7,582 bases of DNA. It comes from CAKQOE01 sp963627215 (GTDB taxonomy: Bacteria > Bacillota > Clostridia > Peptostreptococcales > Anaerovoracaceae). The DNA lies in the NCBI GenBank assembly GCA_963627215.1, contig CAVGAH010000100.1:1-7582 (forward strand), in the 5' to 3' direction. This document shows, piece after piece, positions 1-6,233 of this stretch. Position numbers and translations under genes: made by a program. Below the pieces are notes generated by a model. The model was not told the DNA's origin and made no database searches. It worked only from the letters and a program-made list of their open reading frames with translations. Positions within the stretch are counted from its first letter, which is position 1, and each line of letters begins with the position of its first letter.

Positions 1-857
1 CTCCTTACACCTATAGCTTCGTTTACACTCGTCCAAGCTCCGGTGGTGGCGGAGGCTCAACTGTAGCGGCAACAACTTATGAAATTTCTGTTCCGAGCGG
101 CATCGCACACGGAAGCGTATCTCTTTCAAAGAGCAGCGCAGCAGAAAATGACAAAGTTACACTTACAGTTAAAGCTGACAAAGGATATACTTTAGAAGTT
201 TTGAAAGCTGCAGATGCTAACGGCAAAGAGGTTGCACTCACAGCAGTTGAGCTTGGCAAAGAGTACACCTTCGTAATGCCTGCATCTAAAGTAAGCTTTG
301 AAGTAAGCTTCATGGAAGATAATTCAATACTCAACTACTTTGTTGACGTAAATGCGGCTGATTATTTCTATGATGCGGTTCTGTGGGCTGCTGAAAAAGA
401 AATAACAACAGGTATGGATGATTCGCACTTTGCTCCGAAAGCTAACTGCACAAGAGCTCAGATCGTTACTTTCCTCTGGAGAGCGGCAGGAAGCCCTGAA
501 GTAACAACAGATAAAGCATTCTCTGATGTGGCTTCTGACAGCTATTATGCTAAAGCTGTTGCCTGGGCAGTTGCGAACGGAATCACAACAGGAACTGAAG
601 CTGACAAGTTCAGCCCGGATGATACATGCACAAGAGCGCAGAGCGTAACCTTCCTCGCAAGAGCGTTGAAGGGCACAGCAGAAGCAAGCGCTGAGTTCAG
701 CGACGTGGCTTCTGACAGCTACTATGCAAATGCGGTTGCATGGGCTAAGGCAAACGGAATCACAACAGGAGTTACCGAAAGCACATTCGGCCCTGATAAC
801 GATTGCACACGTGCTCAGATTGTAACATTCCTTTATAGGGGATATGCAAATAAGTAA
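1..857 (+). CDS. SLH-domain cell-surface protein, 3' part
   Basis: This is the C-terminal 284 residues of a larger secreted protein; the frame is open to the window edge, so the start lies upstream. In order it shows a short Gly-rich linker (five Gly at residues 14-18), a bacterial repeat domain of the InlB-B/Flg_new type (about 25-105, ending in the typical YTFVMPASKVSFEVSF pattern), then three SLH domains (about 113-160, 172-221 and 232-280). Each SLH ends with a CTRAQ(I/S)VTFL motif, a variant of the usual ITRAE/TRAQ motif. SLH domains anchor proteins non-covalently to secondary cell-wall polymers, so the protein should sit on the cell surface with its unseen N-terminal part exposed. What that part does (adhesin, enzyme or S-layer) cannot be told. 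An internal TTG at 201 is not a believable start because it falls inside the repeat domain. The gene ends at TAA 855-857 and is followed by a strong terminator. Confidence 0.93.
   Translation, partial: PYTYSFVYTRPSSGGGGGSTVAATTYEISVPSGIAHGSVSLSKSSAAENDKVTLTVKADKGYTLEVLKAADANGKEVALTAVELGKEYTFVMPASKVSFEVSFMEDNSILNYFVDVNAADYFYDAVLWAAEKEITTGMDDSHFAPKANCTRAQIVTFLWRAAGSPEVTTDKAFSDVASDSYYAKAVAWAVANGITTGTEADKFSPDDTCTRAQSVTFLARALKGTAEASAEFSDVASDSYYANAVAWAKANGITTGVTESTFGPDNDCTRAQIVTFLYRGYANK
528..770 (+). repeat. Near-identical SLH2/SLH3 coding repeats
   Basis: The DNA of the second and third SLH domains is nearly duplicated with a 177-nt (59-codon) period. A 17-nt stretch at 528-544 recurs exactly at 705-721, and an 18-nt stretch at 576-593 recurs at 753-770. 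The first SLH is more diverged. This suggests recent duplication or gene conversion between SLH2 and SLH3. Confidence 0.8.
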
Positions 858-879
858 ACAATAAAATAGGAATTATTTG

Positions 880-914
880 CGGCGGTTCGGGATATGATCC
901 CGAACCGCCGTTTT
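880..914 (+). terminator. Intrinsic terminator of the SLH gene
   Basis: A perfect 12-bp stem (880-891 with 899-910, CGGCGGTTCGGG and its complement) encloses a 7-nt loop and is followed by TTTTG. It lies 22 nt after the SLH gene stop. The U tract is short, but the stem is strong. On the minus strand no T tract follows, so it probably serves only the plus-strand gene. Confidence 0.85.
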
Positions 915-922
915 GAGTTCAC

Positions 923-954
923 GGAACGGTTACGAACCGGTTACGAACCGTTCC
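923..954. repeat. Tandem 11-bp palindromes nested in an inverted repeat
   Basis: The 11-mer GGTTACGAACC occurs twice back to back (928-938 and 939-949). Each copy is itself an inverted repeat (GGTT-ACG-AACC). The pair sits inside a longer inverted repeat whose outer 9-bp arms (GGAACGGTT 923-931, AACCGTTCC 946-954) are perfect and centred at 938/939. No T tract follows on either strand. It lies between the SLH terminator and the 3' end of convergent bioY. Function unknown; it could be a binding site, a folded 3' end or a cruciform. Confidence 0.6.
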
Positions 955-1053
955 CTGCTAAATGCCATATAAATGAATCATTCATGCAGTGATGTCTGCT
1001 TCGGGCGGCAGTTTTTTCAGAAAAATATTATGAGAATATGATTTTCGTATTTT

Positions 1054-1596
1054 TTACTTGATAAATCTGTGGAGCCTGCCGGCGAGTATCGTGGCAACTA
1101 CGATCTTGATGATGTCCGGGATGATGAACGGGAATACGCACCAGCCGAGTACTGTCATGAGGCCTACGGCTCCTGTCTGGCTTGTGTAGACGAACATGAA
1201 CCATGCTGTTCCGAAAACGTAGCAGACTGCTATACCGAGTACCATTGAGATCGCTAAAACAGGGAGCTTGCAGCCGAATTTCTGTGTGGCGAGGCCGACT
1301 ATAAGAGCTGTAAATATGAAGCCTATTATGTAACCGCCGGTCGTTCCGAATATAACGCCGAGGCCGCCGCTGAAGTTTGCGAATACAGGGAAGCCTACTG
1401 CGCCGAGACATATAAATACGATAACTGCGAGCACGCCGCGCTTAGCGCCGAGAAGACCTGCCACGAGGCAAACTGCGAATGTCTGAAGCGTGAACGGTAC
1501 TGTTGCAGGTATAGATATCCATGAGCATATTGCGATGAGCGCCGCTGACAGTGCGATGTATGTCAGCGTGAGTGTTTTTGAGTGTGAATTTTCCAT
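1054..1596 (-). CDS. bioY: Biotin ECF transporter S component BioY
   Basis: The 180-residue protein is about six membrane segments and matches the BioY family: VPFTLQTFAVCLVAGLLG (about 33-50), the GAVGFPVFANFSGG stretch (65-78), TTGGYIIGF (85-93) and the FIIPDIIK motif near the C-terminus (157-164). BioY binds biotin in the membrane and works with the shared energy-coupling module EcfT/EcfA, which is not in this window. I place the start at ATG 1596, preceded at 12 nt by AAAGGA (1609-1614). An in-frame TTG at 1617 would overlap that ribosome binding site. The gene stands alone, with its own promoter and a BirA-type operator upstream, so transcription is probably repressed when biotin is plentiful. 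The length fits the family (about 180-200). Confidence 0.93.
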   Translation of the reverse strand: MENSHSKTLTLTYIALSAALIAICSWISIPATVPFTLQTFAVCLVAGLLGAKRGVLAVIVFICLGAVGFPVFANFSGGLGVIFGTTGGYIIGFIFTALIVGLATQKFGCKLPVLAISMVLGIAVCYVFGTAWFMFVYTSQTGAVGLMTVLGWCVFPFIIPDIIKIVVATILAGRLHRFIK

Positions 1597-1608
1597 AACA
1601 GAATAAAG

Positions 1609-1614
1609 TCCTTT
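1609..1614 (-). promoter_or_regulatory. Ribosome binding site of bioY
   Basis: AAAGGA on the minus strand, 12 nt before ATG 1596. It decides for this ATG over the in-frame TTG at 1617, which would lie upstream of it. Confidence 0.7.
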
Positions 1615-1630
1615 CAATATTAAATATTTT

Positions 1631-1664
1631 GATAACGTAGCGCCAGATGTACCCCGCTTCTATA
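1631..1664 (-). repeat. Leader repeat, copy 1 (bioY 5' UTR)
   Basis: Positions 1631-1650 are identical to 7473-7492, and 30 of 34 nt match over 1631-1664 versus 7473-7506. Both copies lie on the minus strand just before a gene, and both are followed by the same GAAAGGAC (15 nt later here, 12 nt later upstream of spoIID). Here the copy begins almost exactly at the predicted transcription start, so it would form the 5' end of the bioY mRNA. Read in one minus frame it would give EAGYIWRYVI, matching EAGDIWRYVI in the other copy. Confidence 0.8.
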
Positions 1665-1670
1665 TCGACT

Positions 1671-1699
1671 ATAGTAAACCAGATAAAATGTATTGTCAA
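1671..1699 (-). promoter_or_regulatory. Sigma-A promoter of bioY
   Basis: On the minus strand a perfect -35 TTGACA (1694-1699) is followed after 17 nt by TACTAT (1671-1676), five of six consensus bases. The start of transcription should be near 1664, giving a leader of about 68 nt before ATG 1596. The -35 box lies inside one arm of the BirA-type operator. Confidence 0.88.
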
Positions 1700-1726
1700 C
1701 TTAAAAATGCGCTGCGGGTTGACAAT
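1692..1726. promoter_or_regulatory. BirA-type biotin operator
   Basis: Perfect 9-nt inverted arms, ATTGTCAAC (1692-1700) and GTTGACAAT (1718-1726), are separated by 17 nt. Written as 9-mers this is TTGTCAACT-N15-GGTTGACAA, close to the known BirA site pattern TTGTAAACC-N14/15-GGTTTACAA. One arm covers the -35 box of the bioY promoter, so bound BirA with biotinyl-AMP should block RNA polymerase. The assignment rests on arm sequence, spacing and the bioY target. Confidence 0.85.
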
Positions 1727-1727
1727 T

Positions 1728-1788
1728 AAAAAACGACCGGTATTTGCCAAACGCTGTTTGAAGCGTCAGATGGTGCCGGTCGTTTTTT
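1728..1788 (-). terminator. Terminator of the arcABD operon
   Basis: The outer arms AAAAAACGACCGG (1728-1740) and CCGGTCGTTTTTT (1776-1788) are perfectly complementary over 13 nt, with a smaller inner stem (ACGCT/AGCGT). On the minus strand a run of six T follows the GC-rich stem, 31 nt after the arcD stop. The structure is symmetric and could also stop transcripts coming from the other side. It abuts the BirA operator, insulating bioY from the operon. Confidence 0.9.
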
Positions 1789-1818
1789 CATCATGCCTGC
1801 CGGATAATGTTGGCTACG

Positions 1819-3228
1819 TTAAGATGCGAATGCTGCGATCACTATCATAACGCCGACCAGCAGGAATATTATCAAAAGGTATTTCCAGACGAATTTCAGC
1901 CAGCGGTCATACGGAACGCGCCCGATGGCGAGACCGCCCATTACTACAGCGCTCGTAGGAGTTGCCATGTTTACGAGCCCCGACGCTGACTGGAACGCCG
2001 TTATGACGAGCGAGCGGCTGACTCCCGCAAAGTCAGCGAGCGGCGCGAGGACGGGCATGGAAAGCGTTGCCAATCCTGATGTTGACGGGATGAGGAATGA
2101 AAGCGGTATAAATACGAGGTAATTTATAAGCGTAAAAGCCGCTGAACCGAGGTCGGAGAGCAGGCTCTCGCCCGCATGAAGTATCGTATCCGTTATCATT
2201 CCGTCATTCATTATTACGGTGATTCCGCGCGATATGCCGATGATGAATGCGACTCCGAGCAGCTCTGCTGCTCCCGAAACTACGCCGTCTATGATCTCTT
2301 TTTCTTTAAGTCCGTAAATAAGTCCGGTGAAGACAGCCATAGTCAGAAACAGCGCTGAGAGCTGAGGAAACCACCATCCGAGCGATGGGAGCACGGTTAT
2401 CCCCATATCGTCGAACGGTATTACGCCGTATATCATTATGAGGAACGTTATCGCAAACAGCGCGAGTGCTGCTTTTCTGCGGCCCGTCAGTGCGGGCGCT
2501 TCATCGTGCGGCGACGCAAAGTGTTTGAGATTGCTTTCGCGCATATCAGCAACGTAAGAGCGAGCCGGGTCATTTTTTACTTTTTCAGCGTACCGCATCA
2601 CATATATTACAGTTATTACCAGTCCGACGATAAATATCGCAAGGCGCAGCAGCAATCCGTCTCCCATGCTTATGCCTGCAAAGCCTGAAGCGATGCCCGT
2701 AGCAAACGGGTTTACGGTAGAGCCGAGCACGCCGATACCTGCGCCGAGCATTATTACTGCGACTGCCGTTACTGCGTCGTATCCTGCGGCTATGAATATA
2801 GGCAGGATGAGCGTGTAGAACGCGATAGTTTCCTCAGACATACCGAACGTAGTGCCGCCGAGCGCGAAAAGCGTCATCATTATAGGTATCATCCATTTTT
2901 CGCGCCCGTTCATGATGTGCAGTACGCGGAATATCCCAGCTTCGAGCGCGCCTGTCATATTCATGACTCCGAGGAACGACCCGACCATAAGGATAAATAC
3001 TGCAATGTCAACTGCGTCATAAAAACCACTGAACGGCGCCTGGAGTATCGCGCTTATCCCCTGACCGGAGCGCGCTGTTTTACTGTACGTCCCTGCGATG
3101 AGTTCGGAGCCGCTGTCTGTCAGTATTTTTTCGTATTCGCCCGCAGGCACTATCCACGTGAGCAGCGCCATTATAGCTGTCAGTATCACGAGGATAGTGA
3201 ACGCCTGCGGCATTTTAAGCTTTTTCAT
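1819..3228 (-). CDS. arcD: YfcC-family transporter, probable arginine/ornithine exchanger
   Basis: The 469-residue membrane protein has about twelve hydrophobic segments and belongs to the YfcC/C4-dicarboxylate anaerobic carrier family. Family-typical stretches are GTTFGMSEETIAFY (125-138), TVNPFATGIASGFAG (171-185) and the C-terminal PSTSGLATLSMPVLAPLADF (381-400) followed by QSASGLVNMATPTSAVVMGG (413-432). A hydrophilic loop covers about 212-250. Members of this family sit in arginine deiminase clusters of streptococci and other Firmicutes and are named ArcD there, although they are unrelated in sequence to the Pseudomonas-type ArcD. The role as arginine/ornithine exchanger is inferred from this gene order; other YfcC proteins have unknown substrates. 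It starts at ATG 3228 with GGGAGG nine nt upstream, only 16 nt after the arcB stop, so it is co-transcribed and probably translationally coupled. Confidence 0.85.
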   Translation of the reverse strand: MKKLKMPQAFTILVILTAIMALLTWIVPAGEYEKILTDSGSELIAGTYSKTARSGQGISAILQAPFSGFYDAVDIAVFILMVGSFLGVMNMTGALEAGIFRVLHIMNGREKWMIPIMMTLFALGGTTFGMSEETIAFYTLILPIFIAAGYDAVTAVAVIMLGAGIGVLGSTVNPFATGIASGFAGISMGDGLLLRLAIFIVGLVITVIYVMRYAEKVKNDPARSYVADMRESNLKHFASPHDEAPALTGRRKAALALFAITFLIMIYGVIPFDDMGITVLPSLGWWFPQLSALFLTMAVFTGLIYGLKEKEIIDGVVSGAAELLGVAFIIGISRGITVIMNDGMITDTILHAGESLLSDLGSAAFTLINYLVFIPLSFLIPSTSGLATLSMPVLAPLADFAGVSRSLVITAFQSASGLVNMATPTSAVVMGGLAIGRVPYDRWLKFVWKYLLIIFLLVGVMIVIAAFAS

Positions 3229-3244
3229 GAGATAAGGCCTCCCG

Positions 3245-4246
3245 TCAGCCTCTGCCGATAGTAGCGACGAGCACCGCTTTTATAGTGTGCAGCCTGTTCT
3301 CAGCCTCGTCAAAGACCACGGAATGTCTGCTGCGGAACACCTCGTCAGTGACCTCGCATATATCTGTCCCGTTTGCGAGCCATTCGGCAGCCATGCGCGT
3401 CTTGTCGTCGTGGAACGAAGGCAGGCAGTGCATAAAGAGCACGTCGCGGTTTTCTGTCTTGCGGAGCATGTCCATAGTTACTTTATAAGGTGAGAGCAGC
3501 TTTACGCGCTCCGGTATCTTGTCCTCTTCGCCCATGGAAGCCCAGATATCGGAATAAATAACATCAGAGCCCTTGAGAATGTCGATATCGTCTTTTATCT
3601 GGATAGATGCTCCTGTCTGCTCGCAGACTGATTTTACCTTTCTGATGACCTCCGCGTCGATGTCATTAATGAGCTTCTGCGGACCGTAAGCGACAAAGTG
3701 CATGCCCATCCTGGCGCAGCCGTACATCCATGCGTAGCACATGTTATTTCTGACGTCGCCGACAAACGCAATAGTACACTTGTTTAACGGTTTTGCTATA
3801 TGCTCCTCTATAGTCAGCATGTCTGCGAGTATCTGGGTAGGGTGATCCTCGTCGGTCAGGCCGTTCCATACAGGTACGCCGGAGTATCTGGCGAGATCTT
3901 CAACGACCTTCTGGTCGAATCCGCGGTATTCTATGCCGTCAAAGAAGCGCCCGAGTACCTTTGCGCTGTCTTCTATAGATTCCTTTTTACCGACCTGTGA
4001 GCTGCCTGAGTCCAGGAACGTTACGTGAGCGCCCTCATCGTGCGCGGCAGCTTCAAATGCACAGCGCGTTCTTGTGGAAGTCTTTTCAAAAAGAAGCACG
4101 ATATTTTTCCCTTCAAGCGCGTGCCCGCATATCCCGGCGCGCTTTTTGGATTTGAGGTCGTGGGCGAGGTCGAGCAGATATCTGATCTCCTCAGGCTTGA
4201 AATCCATGAGAGTCAGGAATGATCTTCCTTTTAAGTTTACAGCCAT
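3245..4246 (-). CDS. arcB: Ornithine carbamoyltransferase, catabolic
   Basis: The 333-residue protein catalyses citrulline plus phosphate to ornithine plus carbamoyl phosphate (or the reverse) in the cytoplasm. Visible motifs are STRTR (57-61, carbamoyl-phosphate binding), HPTQ (135-138), DIWASMGEE with the SMG loop (233-241, ornithine side) and HCLP (273-276, catalytic Cys). The stretches FEKTSTRTRCAFEAAAHDEGA and VGKKESIEDSAKVLGRFFDG are typical of the ArcB/ArgF group. The catabolic assignment comes from its place between arcA and arcD, with no arginine-biosynthesis gene nearby; sequence alone does not separate ArcB from ArgF with certainty. I choose ATG 4246, 10 nt after AAAGGA (4257-4262). 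An in-frame TTG at 4255 would sit against the ribosome binding site. Confidence 0.94.
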   Translation of the reverse strand: MAVNLKGRSFLTLMDFKPEEIRYLLDLAHDLKSKKRAGICGHALEGKNIVLLFEKTSTRTRCAFEAAAHDEGAHVTFLDSGSSQVGKKESIEDSAKVLGRFFDGIEYRGFDQKVVEDLARYSGVPVWNGLTDEDHPTQILADMLTIEEHIAKPLNKCTIAFVGDVRNNMCYAWMYGCARMGMHFVAYGPQKLINDIDAEVIRKVKSVCEQTGASIQIKDDIDILKGSDVIYSDIWASMGEEDKIPERVKLLSPYKVTMDMLRKTENRDVLFMHCLPSFHDDKTRMAAEWLANGTDICEVTDEVFRSRHSVVFDEAENRLHTIKAVLVATIGRG

Positions 4247-4256
4247 ATATATCAAT

Positions 4257-4262
4257 TCCTTT
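4257..4262 (-). promoter_or_regulatory. Ribosome binding site of arcB
   Basis: AAAGGA on the minus strand, 10 nt before ATG 4246 in the 36-nt arcA-arcB gap. It favours the ATG over the TTG at 4255, which would be only one nucleotide away. No promoter or terminator is visible in this gap, supporting one transcript. Confidence 0.7.
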
Positions 4263-4282
4263 CTATTTTAATACTTGAATTT

Positions 4283-5593
4283 TTATCTTCTAACGAGAGG
4301 CATGCTCATACAGCGCGGACCGCCGCGTCCTCTGCTCAGCTCGGAGCTTGGTATTACGTGAGTTCTGATGCCGTGCTCCCGGAGCACTCGGTTTGTTGCT
4401 GTATTACGCGAGTAAACTATTACCTCACCGGGCGCTACCGCAAGTGTGTTGGAGCCGTCGTTCCACTGCTCGCGCGCAGAGTCTACAGGATGACCACCGC
4501 CGCATTTTATTAGTGTCACTGAATCAAGACCGAGCTGTCTGCGGAGCATGTTTTCAAGATTGTCTGAATCTTCCTCAATATGAAGCTTTTTGTTCTCATC
4601 GAGCGTTATGATAAAGAAGCCCATGCTGTCGCTGAGATGCGCGTGGACTGTGAATTTGTCGTGATCGACCATAGTAAACACCGTGTCGAGGTGCATGAAG
4701 CTACGGTTTTTGGGGATATCTATAGCGATGATCTTTTTGAAGCCGGAGCCCTTATCAGGGTCAAGTATCTCCTTCGCGTACTGCTCGATAGCGAACGGCT
4801 GCGTTCTTTCTGAAATTCCGACCGCAATAGTTTCACTGTTAAGGATAAGGATATCGCCGCCCTCGATAGTCGAGTCGCACGTGCCGCTTATAGTCTCGCA
4901 GCCCGCGTAGTCAGCCGTTGCAGCGTTTGCAACTCCGCGCGCGAACCATATCGGTACGTTTTTGTATTCGGGATGATATCTGAAAATATAGTCGCCGAAA
5001 AGCGTCTCGCGGTTACGTGTTACAGTTGACATGCGGTGTATCGAAACGCCGTTGCCCGCGCATGCAAACGGGTCGCGCGTGAAATACAGGTTCGGCATTG
5101 GGTCGATAAGGAACGGGTAGTCCTCTTCGAGATAGTCGGTCAGGTTTTTACGGGCGTATTCCGGAATGTCAGATTTTCTGACTCCCGATATCATACGGCT
5201 GAGCATTACATTATTTTCCAGACCTGCAAGATGCTCATAAATTATTTCCGTGCGGCGGTCTCCGCGGATCCCGGCTTCGGCGATAAATTCATGGATAAAG
5301 CTGTTGCGGACGTCCGGATCTGTCAGAGACTCGCTCACAAGGTCGGTAAGATAGACGACCTCCGCGCCGCAGAAGCGCAGCGTCGATGCAAACTCGTCGT
5401 GCTCGCTCTGCGCAGCCTCAAGGAACGGGATGTCGTCAAAAAGAAGCCTGTCGAGATACTCGGGCATCAGGTTGTCGAGCTCGTGTCCGGGTCTGAAAAG
5501 CAGAACTTTCCTCAGCGGCTCGACTTCAGAGTATATATGGATAGGGCTTTTTGACGTTTTGTGCGATATATTTTTACGATTTTCGTCAGTCAT
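4283..5593 (-). CDS. arcA: Arginine deiminase
   Basis: The 436-residue enzyme hydrolyses arginine to citrulline and ammonia, the first step of the arginine deiminase pathway. The catalytic set of the guanidino-group-modifying family is complete: Asp174 (FTRDPFA), Glu244 (EGGDILI), His301 and Asp303 (FMHLDTVF), and the nucleophile Cys428 in GGPRCMSMP near the C-terminus. The N-terminal EVEPLRKVLLFRPGHEL (23-39) and the length fit bacterial ArcA (about 400-420) with a short extra N-terminal tail of about 15 residues. The start ATG at 5593 has AGGAGG seven nt upstream. It is the first gene of arcA-arcB-arcD, reads from a promoter around 5651-5678, and is divergent from the Cys-rich gene at 5817. 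Confidence 0.97.
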   Translation of the reverse strand: MTDENRKNISHKTSKSPIHIYSEVEPLRKVLLFRPGHELDNLMPEYLDRLLFDDIPFLEAAQSEHDEFASTLRFCGAEVVYLTDLVSESLTDPDVRNSFIHEFIAEAGIRGDRRTEIIYEHLAGLENNVMLSRMISGVRKSDIPEYARKNLTDYLEEDYPFLIDPMPNLYFTRDPFACAGNGVSIHRMSTVTRNRETLFGDYIFRYHPEYKNVPIWFARGVANAATADYAGCETISGTCDSTIEGGDILILNSETIAVGISERTQPFAIEQYAKEILDPDKGSGFKKIIAIDIPKNRSFMHLDTVFTMVDHDKFTVHAHLSDSMGFFIITLDENKKLHIEEDSDNLENMLRRQLGLDSVTLIKCGGGHPVDSAREQWNDGSNTLAVAPGEVIVYSRNTATNRVLREHGIRTHVIPSSELSRGRGGPRCMSMPLVRR

Positions 5594-5816
5594 ACGTTTT
5601 CCTCCTGCGTGATATTTTCTGTACAGGCTATATTATTTTCAGCAGGCGGGATTTTATACGTGTATCTCGCAATGTCAGCGGGTATAATTAATGCATGAAT
5701 GTTTTTAAAGATGCAGCCGTCACCGGCTGTACGGCGCGCCTTCTAAAGTAAAATAATGGAAGCTAATGCGCGCTTTATCCAAAAAGAAAAAAGATGCTGA
5801 CGGAGGTACATAAAAA
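5594..5816. other. Divergent intergenic region, arcA and Cys-rich gene
   Basis: This 223-nt region carries the arcA promoter, a weak plus-strand TATAAT (5683-5688) that could serve the gene at 5817, an imperfect 14-nt palindrome ATTAATGCATGAAT (5688-5701 region), and a small 6-bp hairpin (5714-5729, CAGCCG/CGGCTG with a TCAC loop). The plus-strand TATAAT has no good -35 box. An arginine-sensing regulator would be expected to act here, but I cannot point to a clear ArgR box. Confidence 0.5.
5651..5678 (-). promoter_or_regulatory. Candidate sigma-A promoter of arcABD
   Basis: On the minus strand CTGACA (5673-5678, five of six) and TAAAAT (5651-5656, five of six) are 16 nt apart. Transcription would start near 5644, giving a leader of about 50 nt that carries the AGGAGG site of arcA. 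No other minus-strand pair of comparable quality is seen in this gap. Confidence 0.6.
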
Positions 5817-6230
5817 ATGGGAAAAAGAGCGGAAAAGGCTTTAATGAATCATATGAGCGGATACAACTGCGCGCAGGCCGTAGCCTGCGCTTTTGCAGAT
5901 GTTATGGGAATGGATGAAAAAGACGTTTTCAGACTGGCAGAGGGCTTTGGATTTGGAATGGGCTCAAAGCAGGTGTGCGGAGCTGTTTCGGGCATGCAGA
6001 TGGCAGCGAGCTGCCTTTCGAGCGACGGCGACCTTGACGACCCAAAGACTAAGGCCAGGACTTACAAGCTTATGAGAGATCTGCAGCAGCAGTTTATTGA
6101 TAAAAATTCTTCTATTATATGTGACGATCTGCTCGGCGGGGCGGGGAAGCCTAAGCTGCGTTCATGTCCGGGATGCGTGGAGGATGCGGCTTGTATTCTT
6201 GAAAAATATATGGAAGAAACAGGAAAATAG
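5817..6230 (+). CDS. C_GCAxxG_C_C family putative redox-active protein
   Basis: The 137-residue protein matches the C_GCAxxG_C_C family, small proteins of about 140 residues with conserved cysteines and a CGAxxG motif. Here C18 sits in GYNCAQAV, C54 begins CGAVSG (54-59), C102 is in ICDDLLG, and C117/C120 form CPGC; C24, C66 and C126 are extra. The glycine-rich FGFGMGS (44-50) just before CGAVSG is also typical. The family is annotated as putatively redox-active from its cysteines; no reaction is established, and members are often found near transporter genes. No signal peptide is visible, so it should be cytoplasmic. ATG 5817 has GGAGG (5802-5806) ten nt upstream. It is divergent from arcA and ends 3 nt from the stop of convergent spoIID. 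Any link to arginine breakdown is only positional. Confidence 0.85.
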   Translation: MGKRAEKALMNHMSGYNCAQAVACAFADVMGMDEKDVFRLAEGFGFGMGSKQVCGAVSGMQMAASCLSSDGDLDDPKTKARTYKLMRDLQQQFIDKNSSIICDDLLGGAGKPKLRSCPGCVEDAACILEKYMEETGK

Positions 6231-6233
6231 GCG

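Larger units (their letters stand above)
858..1053. other. Intergenic region between convergent SLH gene and bioY
   Basis: This 196-nt region holds the SLH-gene terminator (880-914) and the tandem palindrome (923-954). From 960 to 1053 it is AT-rich with only a short palindrome (972-984). I see no gene, no promoter and no convincing intrinsic terminator for bioY, which reads into this region from the other side. Confidence 0.6.

Noticed and set aside
972..984. Short palindrome ATGAATCATTCAT as a bioY terminator or operator
   Set aside because: It is AT-rich with 6-bp arms, has no T tract and no promoter near; too weak to call.
1597..1617. TTG at 1617 as a longer bioY start
   Set aside because: It lies upstream of the ribosome binding site AAAGGA, and the seven extra residues do not look like the family's N-terminus.
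1054..1750. Minus-strand frame running from 1750 through the leader repeat into bioY
   Set aside because: It overlaps bioY in another frame and crosses the operator and promoter; only the short EAGYIWRYVI part is of interest and is reported as part of the repeat.
5036..5554. A 172-codon plus-strand open frame antisense to arcA
   Set aside because: It lies wholly inside arcA, whose catalytic residues and length are intact, and its translation shows no recognisable domain.
5681..5710. ArgR box controlling arcA
   Set aside because: The AT-rich sequence has TGAAT- and ATTCAT-like parts, but no arrangement matches the spaced TGAAT-N4-ATTCA pattern.
5714..5729. Hairpin CAGCCG/CGGCTG as a terminator
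   Set aside because: The stem is only 6 bp, has no T tract, and no gene reads into it.
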